The position numbers were made by a program, and so were the translations under genes. Of a stretch of DNA of 11,440 nucleotides, positions 1-6,762 are shown piece after piece; within the stretch, counting starts at the first letter, position 1; the number at the start of each line of letters is the position of its first letter. The notes beneath the pieces were generated by a model. It ran no database searches and was not told the origin of the DNA. It saw only the letters and a list, made by a program, of their open reading frames with translations. The DNA lies in assembly GCA_030740135.1 (NCBI GenBank), contig JASLXW010000082.1, positions 1 through 11,440 on the forward strand. The letters run 5' to 3'. The DNA is from Nitrospinota bacterium. Lineage in GTDB: Bacteria; UBA8248; JACPRG01.

Positions 1-2340
1 CCCCCGCTTTTCCCGGAGAAGGCCGTGCAAGACCCCGGGACTCAGGGGAACCGCGTCGATCTCGACGCCGAACTCGGACAGCGCGTCCTGAACGGCCTCG
101 GCGATGACCGTGGGCGTGGGGATCGTTCCCCCCTCGCCGCACCCCTTGACCCCCAGGGGGTTGATGGGGGACGGCGTGACGAGGTGGTGAATCTCGACCT
201 CCGGGACCTCCGAGGCCGTGGGGACGCAATAGTCCATCAGGCTCGCGGTGAGCAGCGCGCCGCTCTGCTCGTCGTGAACCAGCTTCTCGTAGAACGCGCC
301 CCCCAGGCCCTGGGCGAAGCCCCCCTTGATCTGGCCGTTCACAATCTTCGGGTTGATCATGTTCCCGCAGTCATGGACGATGACGTACTTCAGGATTTTC
401 ATGTCGCAGCGATCGGGATCGACCTCGACGATGGCCGCGTGCGTACCGCTGGAGAAAGCCGCCGTTTTGGGGACGTGGAACTCGGTCGCCTCCAGGCCGG
501 GGATGAAGTCGGCGGGGAGGTTCCCCCGCAGCGGATTCGCGAGGCGCGCCACGTCCCGGAAGGTCAGCTTTCTCGCGGGGGCGCCCTCGACGTAGACTTG
601 GCCGTCATCGAAGACCAGGCTTTCGGGCGGCGCCTCCAGCTCCTCCGCGGCGACCTTGGCCATCATTTCCCGGACCTTCACGGCCGCCTTGTGGACGGCC
701 GAGCCCGTCACGACGGCCGTCCGGGAGGCGTAATTGCCGACCCCCCAGTGGAACTTGTCCGTATCGCCCGTCGCGACGCGAATCCGGCCGGGGTCGATTC
801 CGAGCGCCTCGGCGGCGATCTGCGAAAACGTGGTTTCCGCCCCCTGCCCCGTCGCCCCGCTTCCCGTCCCGACGAAGACATCCCCCGTCGGCTCGACATA
901 CACCTTCGCGCCCTCGTACGGGCCGATGCCGGTCCCCTCGACGTAATTGGCGACGCCGATGCCGACGTACCGGCCTTCTTTGCGGTAAGCCGCTTTTCCG
1001 CTTTCGCGGAATTCCTCGTACCCGACGGCCTCGACGGCGGCGCGCTGGCAGGCGGGGTAGTCGCCGCTGTCATAGATGACGTCCGAGGTGTCCTGATAGA
1101 TCATCCCCATGTCCCACGGAAACTCGTCCGGCTGAATCAGGTTCTTCGCCCGAAGCGCCAGCGGGTCCATGCCGAGGGCCTTGGCGGCCTCGTCGAACAG
1201 CCGCTCGATGACGAAGACGGCCTGGGGACGGCCGGCGCCGCGGTAAGGCGTCACCATGATCCGGTTGGTGTAGACCGACCGGAGGCGGGACCCGTAGTTC
1301 CGCAGGCGGTACGGGCCGGGCAGGGTGGTGCTCGTTACGATCCCGACGATGATCCCGTATGGGACGTAGGCCCCCGCGTCGAGGAGAAAGTCGTCCCGGA
1401 CGCCGAGGAGGGTCCCGTCCTTCGCGAAGGCGATCTCGGCCTCGTGGACCTGGGCCCGCTCCTGGGTGCTCGCGAGGAAGTGCTCCCGCCGGTCCTCGAT
1501 CCACTTAACGGGCGAACCGAGAAGCATCGCGCAGTGCGGAATCAGGATCTCTTCGGGATAGAAGATGATGGCCTTCGGCCCGAACCCGCCGCCCACGTCG
1601 GGCGCGACAAGCCGCACGTCGTGCTCCGGCAGGCCGAGGATCTGGGCCAGCCCGGCCCGCAGCGGGACCGGGGCCTGCGTCGAGACATGGACCACGAGCT
1701 TGCGGTCCCGCGCGTCCCACTCCGCCAGGACCCCCCGGCCCTCCATCGCGATGGAGGCCCCGCGGTCGATGACGAACCGCTTCTTGATCACCACGTCGGC
1801 CCCGGCGAAGGCCCCATCGGGGTCCCCCACGACCTGGAGGAAATCCGCCGCGACGTTGGAGCCGGCCTCTTCGTGGACGAGAGAACCCCCGTCGTCCAGC
1901 GCCGCCTCCACGTCCGTCACGGGCGGGAGGGCCTCGTAATCCACCTCGATGCGCTCGAGGGCGTCCTCGGCGGTGTAGCGGTCTCCGGCGACGACGACGG
2001 CGACCGGCTCGCCTTCATAGCGGACCTTGCCGACGGCCAGCGGGGTGGGCGTCCGGGGGTCCTTGATCGCGGCGTGCGGGACAAGCTGCGGAAGCGGGGC
2101 GACGAGATCGCCCAAGTCGGCGGCCGTCAGAACGAGCCTTACGCCGTCCAAGGCGCTTGCGGCGTCGGTCCGGATGGAGCGGATCTTCGCGTGGACGTGC
2201 GGGCCCCGCAGGACGGCGGCGTGCAGGCACTCCGGCGGATGGATGTCATCCACGAACCGGCCGCGGCCCGTGAGGAGACGCGAATCCTCGAACCGGGGCT
2301 GGCTCTTACCGAAATAACGGCCTGTCTCGACCCCCTTCAT
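1..2340 (-). CDS. Molybdenum hydroxylase large subunit (CoxL-like, form II), 3' end off the window
   Basis: Molybdopterin-binding catalytic subunit of the xanthine dehydrogenase/aerobic CO dehydrogenase family, which hydroxylates a substrate using water and passes electrons to 2Fe-2S and FAD subunits. The first 780 codons are open and the frame is still open at the left edge, so only the last few residues should be missing. The N-terminal 'hammerhead' domain spans about residues 10-145. DVGGGFGPK lies at 248-256, TPYRGAGRPQ at 364-373, a glycine-rich GTGSGATGQGAE at 491-502, DCGNMINP at 657-664, and VKGCGEGGT at 731-739 with the expected catalytic glutamate at 736. The position of the CO-oxidising cysteine (AYRCSFR in true CoxL) is Gly368, so the substrate is probably not CO. 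The start is the ATG at 2340, with a GGGGGGAGGG Shine-Dalgarno tract 8 bases upstream. Partner coxM/coxS-type genes are not in the window and may lie beyond the left edge. The family is certain; the substrate is unknown. Confidence 0.93.
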   Translation of the reverse strand, partial: MKGVETGRYFGKSQPRFEDSRLLTGRGRFVDDIHPPECLHAAVLRGPHVHAKIRSIRTDAASALDGVRLVLTAADLGDLVAPLPQLVPHAAIKDPRTPTPLAVGKVRYEGEPVAVVVAGDRYTAEDALERIEVDYEALPPVTDVEAALDDGGSLVHEEAGSNVAADFLQVVGDPDGAFAGADVVIKKRFVIDRGASIAMEGRGVLAEWDARDRKLVVHVSTQAPVPLRAGLAQILGLPEHDVRLVAPDVGGGFGPKAIIFYPEEILIPHCAMLLGSPVKWIEDRREHFLASTQERAQVHEAEIAFAKDGTLLGVRDDFLLDAGAYVPYGIIVGIVTSTTLPGPYRLRNYGSRLRSVYTNRIMVTPYRGAGRPQAVFVIERLFDEAAKALGMDPLALRAKNLIQPDEFPWDMGMIYQDTSDVIYDSGDYPACQRAAVEAVGYEEFRESGKAAYRKEGRYVGIGVANYVEGTGIGPYEGAKVYVEPTGDVFVGTGSGATGQGAETTFSQIAAEALGIDPGRIRVATGDTDKFHWGVGNYASRTAVVTGSAVHKAAVKVREMMAKVAAEELEAPPESLVFDDGQVYVEGAPARKLTFRDVARLANPLRGNLPADFIPGLEATEFHVPKTAAFSSGTHAAIVEVDPDRCDMKILKYVIVHDCGNMINPKIVNGQIKGGFAQGLGGAFYEKLVHDEQSGALLTASLMDYCVPTASEVPEVEIHHLVTPSPINPLGVKGCGEGGTIPTPTVIAEAVQDALSEFGVEIDAVPLSPGVLHGLLREKRG

Positions 2341-2464
2341 CGATTCAGCCCTCCCCCCACACAGGATTGCGATCCCCCAATCGCCGGCTCATGCCTTTGA
2401 TCCCGACAGCGGAAATCAAAAGACCGCGGCGAACATCGAGCGGATCATTTCTCAGGATTTGTCC

Positions 2465-2534
2465 AATGCCGGCCGAAACGGCATTATATTCATTTCCCGC
2501 GCTCCAGGGAACCCCGGGCCGGTCCAGGCCGGTC
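2465..2534 (-). promoter_or_regulatory. Candidate regulated promoter of the molybdenum hydroxylase gene
   Basis: On the minus strand a perfect TATAAT lies at 2488-2483, which would start transcription near 2476 and leave a leader of about 136 bases. No good -35 hexamer sits at the right distance (TTCCCT at 2511-2506 is the best). A perfect 7-base inverted repeat, AATGCCG (2465-2471) and CGGCATT (2479-2485), covers the -10 box and the predicted start. A direct repeat of GGCCGGTC at 2517-2524 and 2527-2534, with a 10-base period, would lie at about -41 to -58. A strong -10, a weak -35 and repeats at activator and repressor positions suggest regulation. This is inferred from sequence pattern only. 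The rest of the 2341-2614 intergenic region holds nothing else clear. Confidence 0.42.
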
Positions 2535-2602
2535 ATGTCCACGGAGTCGGGGGAAACCTTGAGCCGTTCAGACCGGATTGGTCATAGCGCCCGGTTGCAC
2601 CT

Positions 2603-2608
2603 GAAGGA
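2603..2608 (+). promoter_or_regulatory. Shine-Dalgarno site that sets the ampG start
   Basis: GAAGGA lies 6 bases before the ATG at 2615 but touches the in-frame TTG at 2609. The spacing therefore favours the ATG. A possible plus-strand promoter just upstream (TTGAGC at 2559-2564, CATAGC at 2583-2588, spacer 18) is weak. Confidence 0.6.
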
Positions 2609-2614
2609 TTGCCC

Positions 2615-3919
2615 ATGCGCCGATGGACCGAAGCCGTTGCCGTCTACCGGGACAAACGGATCCTCGTGATCCTGTTCCTGGGATTCTCCAGCGGGCTTCC
2701 CCTCCTGCTGACCTTCTCCACGCTGTCCATCTGGCTCAAGGAGCTGGGCGTCAGCAAGACGGCCATCGGACTGTTCGCGCTGGTCGGGACGCCCTACACG
2801 CTTAAATTTCTGTGGGCGCCGCTGGTCGATCACCTGCGCGTGCCGTTCCTCACCGCCCGCCTCGGCCCCCGGCGAAGCTGGGCCATCCTGACCCAGGTCG
2901 CGCTGATGGCCGCCTTGGTCGGCCTGGGCTCGACCGACCCGCTCGAAGACCTCCGGCTCACCGCCATCCTGGCCCTCGTCGTCACGTTCTGCTCGGCGAG
3001 CCAGGACATCGTCATCGACGCCTACCGCGTCGAAATCCTGGAGGAGACCCAGTACGGCGCAGGGGCGGCGACGATCGTCTTCGGCTACCGCGTGGGGATG
3101 CTAACGTCGGGGGCGGGGTCACTCTACCTGGCGTCCTTCATGGACTGGTCCATGGTCTACGCCGTCATGGGGGGGCTCGTGACCGTCGGGATCGCGACGA
3201 TCCTCCTCAGCCCCGAACCGAAGCGCGGCGGCGCCCCCGGGCCGGAGACCGGGCCGCCCCCCGGACGATCGGGCTGGGCCAAGACGGCCGCCTGGATGCA
3301 AACGGCCGTCGTCCACCCATTCACCGACTTCATGAACCGGCGAGGCTGGGTCGTCATCCTGATATTCGTCATTTTCTACAAGTTCGGCGACACCCTGGCC
3401 GGGGCCATGGCGAACCCTTTTTACGTGGAGCTCCAATTCACGAAGATCGAGATCGCCAACGTGAGCAAGCTGTTCGGCCTCGCGGCGACGCTCGCGGGCG
3501 GGTTCATCGGAGGCGTCCTGGTCAACAGGGCCGGCATCCTCCGGAGCCTGCTGATCTGCGGCGTCCTCCAGATGCTGTCGAACCTGATGTTCGCGATCCA
3601 GGCGGCCGTGGGCCACAGCGTCCCGATGCTGGCCCTCACCATCGGCATCGAGAACGTGACGGGCGGCATGGGGACGGCGGCGTTCGTCGCCTATTTATCG
3701 GGTCTTTGCAGCGCCCAGTACACAGCCACGCAGTACGCCCTGCTGAGCGCCCTGATGTCGTTCCCGCGCACGCTGCTCTCGGCCTCCGCCGGATGGCTGG
3801 CCGATCACCTGGACTGGGTGACCTTTTTCCTCCTGACGACCGCGGCGGCGCTCCCCGGCCTGCTTCTTCTCTGGTGGCTGATGCGGCGGGAGCGGTCCTC
3901 GGAAGCCCATTCCACGTGA
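2615..3919 (+). CDS. ampG: AmpG-type muropeptide MFS permease
   Basis: Inner-membrane major facilitator permease of the AmpG/acetyl-CoA transporter (PAT) branch. AmpG imports anhydro-muropeptides released from peptidoglycan for recycling and, in some species, for beta-lactamase induction. The 434-residue product has about 12 hydrophobic segments. The N-terminal GFSSGLPLLLTFSTLSIWL (residues 23-41) and SASQDIVIDAYRVEIL (127-142) match conserved AmpG signatures, including the paired aspartates at 131 and 135. A proline/glycine-rich cytoplasmic loop at about 200-220 separates the two six-helix halves. The ATG at 2615 is preferred over the TTG at 2609 because of Shine-Dalgarno spacing. The neighbours are not peptidoglycan genes: the molybdenum hydroxylase gene diverges on the left and a DMT transporter converges on the right, so it is probably transcribed alone. 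A related PAT-family permease with another substrate cannot be excluded. Confidence 0.85.
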   Translation: MRRWTEAVAVYRDKRILVILFLGFSSGLPLLLTFSTLSIWLKELGVSKTAIGLFALVGTPYTLKFLWAPLVDHLRVPFLTARLGPRRSWAILTQVALMAALVGLGSTDPLEDLRLTAILALVVTFCSASQDIVIDAYRVEILEETQYGAGAATIVFGYRVGMLTSGAGSLYLASFMDWSMVYAVMGGLVTVGIATILLSPEPKRGGAPGPETGPPPGRSGWAKTAAWMQTAVVHPFTDFMNRRGWVVILIFVIFYKFGDTLAGAMANPFYVELQFTKIEIANVSKLFGLAATLAGGFIGGVLVNRAGILRSLLICGVLQMLSNLMFAIQAAVGHSVPMLALTIGIENVTGGMGTAAFVAYLSGLCSAQYTATQYALLSALMSFPRTLLSASAGWLADHLDWVTFFLLTTAAALPGLLLLWWLMRRERSSEAHST

Positions 3920-4053
3920 ATTTCCAGGGGTCAAGATCGACACCGAATCCGATCGAGACTGCCATGAAATCACAGATTACACAGAAGCGTTCGATGACAA
4001 ATCCGCACCTCTCACGGTGATCCGGAGGCGAAAATGTTCATGATCCGATCGCG

Positions 4054-4911
4054 CTAACTCATCACCATAAATCCCCCGCCCACGACGAAGACCGTCGAGA
4101 TCATCGTCCGGGGGGTGATGTGCTCAATTCGCTGGAGGAACCCCCGCGAGAACAACATGACGAGAAGGGGCCAGGTGTGGGCGAGGGGGGTGACGACGGT
4201 CACATCGCCCGCCTCCAACGCCTGAAAATAGAAATAAAGAGAGAGGGTCACGAACAATCCCCCCAACAGGAAGTAGGGCAACGCCGCCCGCTCCCACCGA
4301 AACCGCTCGCCCGTGGGGATCAGCGGGGCCAGGAGGATCAGAAACGCCAACCCCGCCCAACTCTGAACCACGGCCCCGAAAACGGGCCCGGGCGCGGCCT
4401 GGAGCCCGAGCTTTCGGAAAACAGCCGTCAATGCGAGACAAACCGCTCCCAGGATGGGATACCCGAGGAACCGCCAGGTCCGACCCCAATGGGACTTCTC
4501 GAAGGACAGGGCCACGACTCCCAGAACGATCAGGAGGGTGCCCGCGATCACCCGTCCGGACGGAGTTTCCCCCAAATAGAGAACCCCGACGGCCGATGAA
4601 AGGAGGGGGGCCAGTCCGGCCGCTACAGCCCCGGTCCGGGATATCCCGATCCGGCGCGACCCCAAAATAATAAGAAGCACCGCCATCGCCGGGGAGGCGA
4701 CGCCCGCCACGACGAAATGGATCAGCGCGGCGGCGGGGAATGAATCGGGGACAGTCGCAAACGGAAGGAACAGGCTCAACCCGATCGCGCAAATCCCGTT
4801 CATCCACAGGTTCACGGAAAATGCGGAGGCGTACTGGACGGCGACCCTGGCGAACAGGTAGCAAAAGGCGAACGCAAAGGCCGCCAGGACGGCCAAGTTC
4901 TCGGGATTCAC
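4054..4911 (-). CDS. EamA-family (drug/metabolite transporter) membrane protein
   Basis: Predicted 285-residue inner-membrane carrier with about ten hydrophobic helices arranged as two EamA repeats (roughly residues 5-137 and 148-284). The first repeat ends in a typical segment: GISRTGAVAAGLAPLLSSA at 89-107, then LYLGETPSGR at 111-120. The second carries the matching AGDVTVVTPLAHTWPLLVML at 234-253 but lacks the usual glutamate after it. The family exports or imports small metabolites such as amino acids and nucleosides; no substrate can be read from the sequence. The GTG at 4911 is chosen because AAGGAG lies 5 bases upstream and the first helix follows directly. An in-frame ATG at 4968 would add 19 polar residues and has a poorer ribosome site. 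It is convergent with ampG, across a 134-base gap with no obvious terminator hairpin, and divergent from the methyltransferase gene. Confidence 0.87.
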   Translation of the reverse strand: MNPENLAVLAAFAFAFCYLFARVAVQYASAFSVNLWMNGICAIGLSLFLPFATVPDSFPAAALIHFVVAGVASPAMAVLLIILGSRRIGISRTGAVAAGLAPLLSSAVGVLYLGETPSGRVIAGTLLIVLGVVALSFEKSHWGRTWRFLGYPILGAVCLALTAVFRKLGLQAAPGPVFGAVVQSWAGLAFLILLAPLIPTGERFRWERAALPYFLLGGLFVTLSLYFYFQALEAGDVTVVTPLAHTWPLLVMLFSRGFLQRIEHITPRTMISTVFVVGGGFMVMS

Positions 4912-4916
4912 CCGCT

Positions 4917-4922
4917 CTCCTT
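4917..4922 (-). promoter_or_regulatory. Shine-Dalgarno site supporting a GTG start for the EamA transporter
   Basis: AAGGAG on the minus strand lies 5 bases before the GTG at 4911-4909. It is the best ribosome site near the 5' end and argues against the longer reading from the ATG at 4968. Confidence 0.65.
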
Positions 4923-5061
4923 CTCCATGGGGACTCTCCGACGCCTCCAAAACCGACGGCCCGACCATCCGGGCGTCTTATCTTCGGCGCGACTTCCAGA
5001 CGCGGTCAAGGGGGCGCGCGGATCGCCAGGACCGGTCCCGTGCATTTTCGGAAGCGACCGA

Positions 5062-5069
5062 TGTACAAT
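5062..5069 (+). promoter_or_regulatory. Possible -10 element for the methyltransferase gene
   Basis: TGTACAAT contains TACAAT (5064-5069), which matches TATAAT at five of six positions and has a TG just before it. No good -35 hexamer is present 16-18 bases upstream. Transcription would start near 5076, about 70 bases before the ATG at 5146. On the opposite strand of this 234-base divergent gap, TTGACC (5009-5004) resembles a -35 box for the EamA gene, but no -10 box is correctly spaced. Confidence 0.27.
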
Positions 5070-5145
5070 CAAGGCAGCGGAGGGACCTGTCCGGAACAGA
5101 CTCATCCGCGATTGGACCGGGCCCCCAGGGCGGGAGAAGCGCCTC

Positions 5146-5961
5146 ATGAACCCACAGGAAGAATGGCAGCTCAGCGACGACGCCCCGGAGATCTACGAGC
5201 GGCGGCTGGTCCCGGCCATGCTGGGACCCCTGGCGGCGCCCCTCATCGAAAGGGCGGCGCTTCAACCGGGAGAACGGGTGCTCGACATCGCCTGCGGCAC
5301 CGGCGTCGTGGCCCGCGCGGCCGCCCGGGCGGCGGGACCCACCGGCCGCGTGATCGGACTCGACCTCAATCCGGGAATGCTCGCGGTCGCCCGCGCCCGC
5401 CCGCCCTCCGCGGGGGCGCCCATGGCATGGCTCCAGGCGAACGCGCAGGACCTTCCGATCCGGGACGCCTCCTTCAACGCGGCGCTCAGCTCACAGGGGT
5501 TCCAGTTCTTCCCGGACCGGCCTGCCGCCCTTCGCGAGATCCGGCGCGTCCTGACGCCGGGGGGACGCCTGGCCCTCAGCGTCATCGGCTCCCTGCGATT
5601 CAACCCGGTCCACGCCCTTCTGATCAAAGCGCTGAAGCGTCACGTGGGTCCGGAGGCGGCGGACATCCTGCGCGGCGGGTTCACCTTGGGGGACGCAGAC
5701 GACCTGCACGCCCTCATCGCCGGAGCGGAATTCCACGGCGTCGAGATCCATCCCGCCGAAGTATGGGCCCGCTTCCCGTCCGGGGAGGCGTACGTCCGGT
5801 GGAACACCTCCGGGTCCCCCATGGCCGGGCCGGTGGCGCGGGCGGACCCCGAGGCCCGCGAGCGGCTCTTCGCGGAGATGAGCGAATCGCTCCGCCCCTA
5901 TCTGGACGATGAGGGACTGACGTTTCCGCTCCGGACGACCATCGGCGTCGGATTCCGCTGA
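5146..5961 (+). CDS. Class I SAM-dependent methyltransferase
   Basis: A 271-residue Rossmann-fold methyltransferase of the Methyltransf_11/UbiE-like type, expected to be cytosolic and to transfer a methyl group from S-adenosylmethionine to an unidentified small molecule. Motif I is VLDIACGTG at 45-53, the acidic end of strand 2 is GLDLNPGML at 71-79, and AQDLPIRDASFNAALSSQGF at 100-119 is the region that contacts the adenine and lies near the active site. RRVLTPGGRLALSV at 133-146 is the post-motif III loop and strand 5. The C-terminal third (about 180-271) is the variable substrate-binding part. The start is the ATG at 5146, preceded by GGGAG 9 bases upstream; the open frame extends back to 4927 but without family similarity. 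It stands alone, converging on the cysteine hydrolase gene after 51 bases. It resembles ubiquinone/menaquinone methyltransferases only in general motifs. Confidence 0.87.
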   Translation: MNPQEEWQLSDDAPEIYERRLVPAMLGPLAAPLIERAALQPGERVLDIACGTGVVARAAARAAGPTGRVIGLDLNPGMLAVARARPPSAGAPMAWLQANAQDLPIRDASFNAALSSQGFQFFPDRPAALREIRRVLTPGGRLALSVIGSLRFNPVHALLIKALKRHVGPEAADILRGGFTLGDADDLHALIAGAEFHGVEIHPAEVWARFPSGEAYVRWNTSGSPMAGPVARADPEARERLFAEMSESLRPYLDDEGLTFPLRTTIGVGFR

Positions 5962-6012
5962 GGCCATGGCCGGCCGAATCCGGACCGGCGGCGTGCCTCC
6001 AAAAGGGCCGAC

Positions 6013-6741
6013 CTACGCCTGGACGGACTCGGCGGCGGCCCCTTTCCGATCCGGCGTCTCGGCCAGGTAGGCCTTGGCCTCGGCGAGAGAGATCACGTCC
6101 GCGTACTTGGCGTTCATGTCGAACAGGTTGATGGCGTGGCTGGCTTCGCCCCGGTCGAAATTGCACTCCTCGACCAAGGCCACCTTGTACTCGTAAGAGA
6201 AGGCGTCGATGACCGTGGCCCGGACGCATCCGCTCGTCGTCGTCCCCGTGACGAGGAGGGTGTCGATCTCCAGCCCCCGCAGCAGGCTCACAAGGGGCGT
6301 GCCGAAGAACATGCTCGGCTTCAGCTTGGGGACGATATAATCCCGGGGCTCCGGGGCGATCTCCTCGACGATCTGAAACCCCAGGTCGCTTTCCCGCCGG
6401 CCGAGCTCCATGGCCCGGCGATTCTTCGCCGACCACCGGCCCGTGTCGCCGCCGTCCGGCCGGAGGGTGTTGGTGGAATAGAAGATGGGCGTGTTTCGGG
6501 CCCGGGCGGCGTCGAGAAGCGCCTTCGTCGCGCAGATCCCCTCCCAGCCGCGCTCGCCGCAGCTGTGGTGAAACCTGGCGATGGATTCCAGAATCGGCTC
6601 GGGCTTATCGCCGACGAAGTTGTAGACCATGTCCACCACCAGGACGGCCGGCCGCCCGCCCAGGTCTCCCTTCTCTGAAAAACCCGCCGCTTCGAAAACC
6701 TGTACGTCCAACGGCGTCAGAAATTCATCCCAAACCGGCAT
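6013..6741 (-). CDS. Isochorismatase-family cysteine hydrolase (N-carbamoylsarcosine amidase-like)
   Basis: A cytosolic 242-residue cysteine hydrolase. The family cleaves amide or carbamoyl bonds and includes N-carbamoylsarcosine amidase, ureidoacrylate amidohydrolase (RutB) and maleamate amidohydrolase (NicF). The putative catalytic triad is complete: Asp37 in RPAVLVVDMVYNFVGD (30-45), Lys139 in IVPKLKPSMFFGT (136-148) and Cys172 in VTGTTTSGCVRATVIDA (164-180). The N-terminal extension with WDEFL at 4-8, before the first strand, resembles N-carbamoylsarcosine amidase-like members rather than short nicotinamidases. AAAGGAG lies 8 bases before the ATG at 6741. It is the last gene of the fdhD operon, 21 bases after the amidohydrolase stop. 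The pairing with a cyclic amidohydrolase suggests that it removes a carbamoyl or amide group from a ring-opened product. The substrate is inferred, not shown. Confidence 0.88.
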   Translation of the reverse strand: MPVWDEFLTPLDVQVFEAAGFSEKGDLGGRPAVLVVDMVYNFVGDKPEPILESIARFHHSCGERGWEGICATKALLDAARARNTPIFYSTNTLRPDGGDTGRWSAKNRRAMELGRRESDLGFQIVEEIAPEPRDYIVPKLKPSMFFGTPLVSLLRGLEIDTLLVTGTTTSGCVRATVIDAFSYEYKVALVEECNFDRGEASHAINLFDMNAKYADVISLAEAKAYLAETPDRKGAAAESVQA

Positions 6742-6762
6742 CGTCCGCTCTCCTTTCCTGGT

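Noticed and set aside
25..2400. A 791-codon open frame on the plus strand opposite the molybdenum hydroxylase gene
   Set aside because: Its translation is Arg/Asp/Gly-rich with no family features, while the minus strand encodes every expected motif of the hydroxylase. Long antisense frames are common in GC-rich genes.
2345..2542. A 65-codon minus-strand frame ending 4 bases before the hydroxylase ATG
   Set aside because: It has no recognisable features, begins upstream of the best promoter candidate and overlaps the repeats there. Its stop position is probably coincidental.
2812..4020. A 402-codon plus-strand frame overlapping ampG
   Set aside because: It is an out-of-frame reading of ampG, dominated by Arg, Pro and Gly, with no hydrophobic segments or motifs.
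3964..4020. An 18-codon plus-strand frame after ampG
   Set aside because: It has no ribosome site and no recognisable sequence, and is too short to support.
3920..4053. A transcription terminator between convergent ampG and the EamA gene
   Set aside because: The best inverted repeat, GGTGAT (4016-4021) with ATCACC (4061-4066), has a 39-base loop and no T-run, so no intrinsic terminator is supported.
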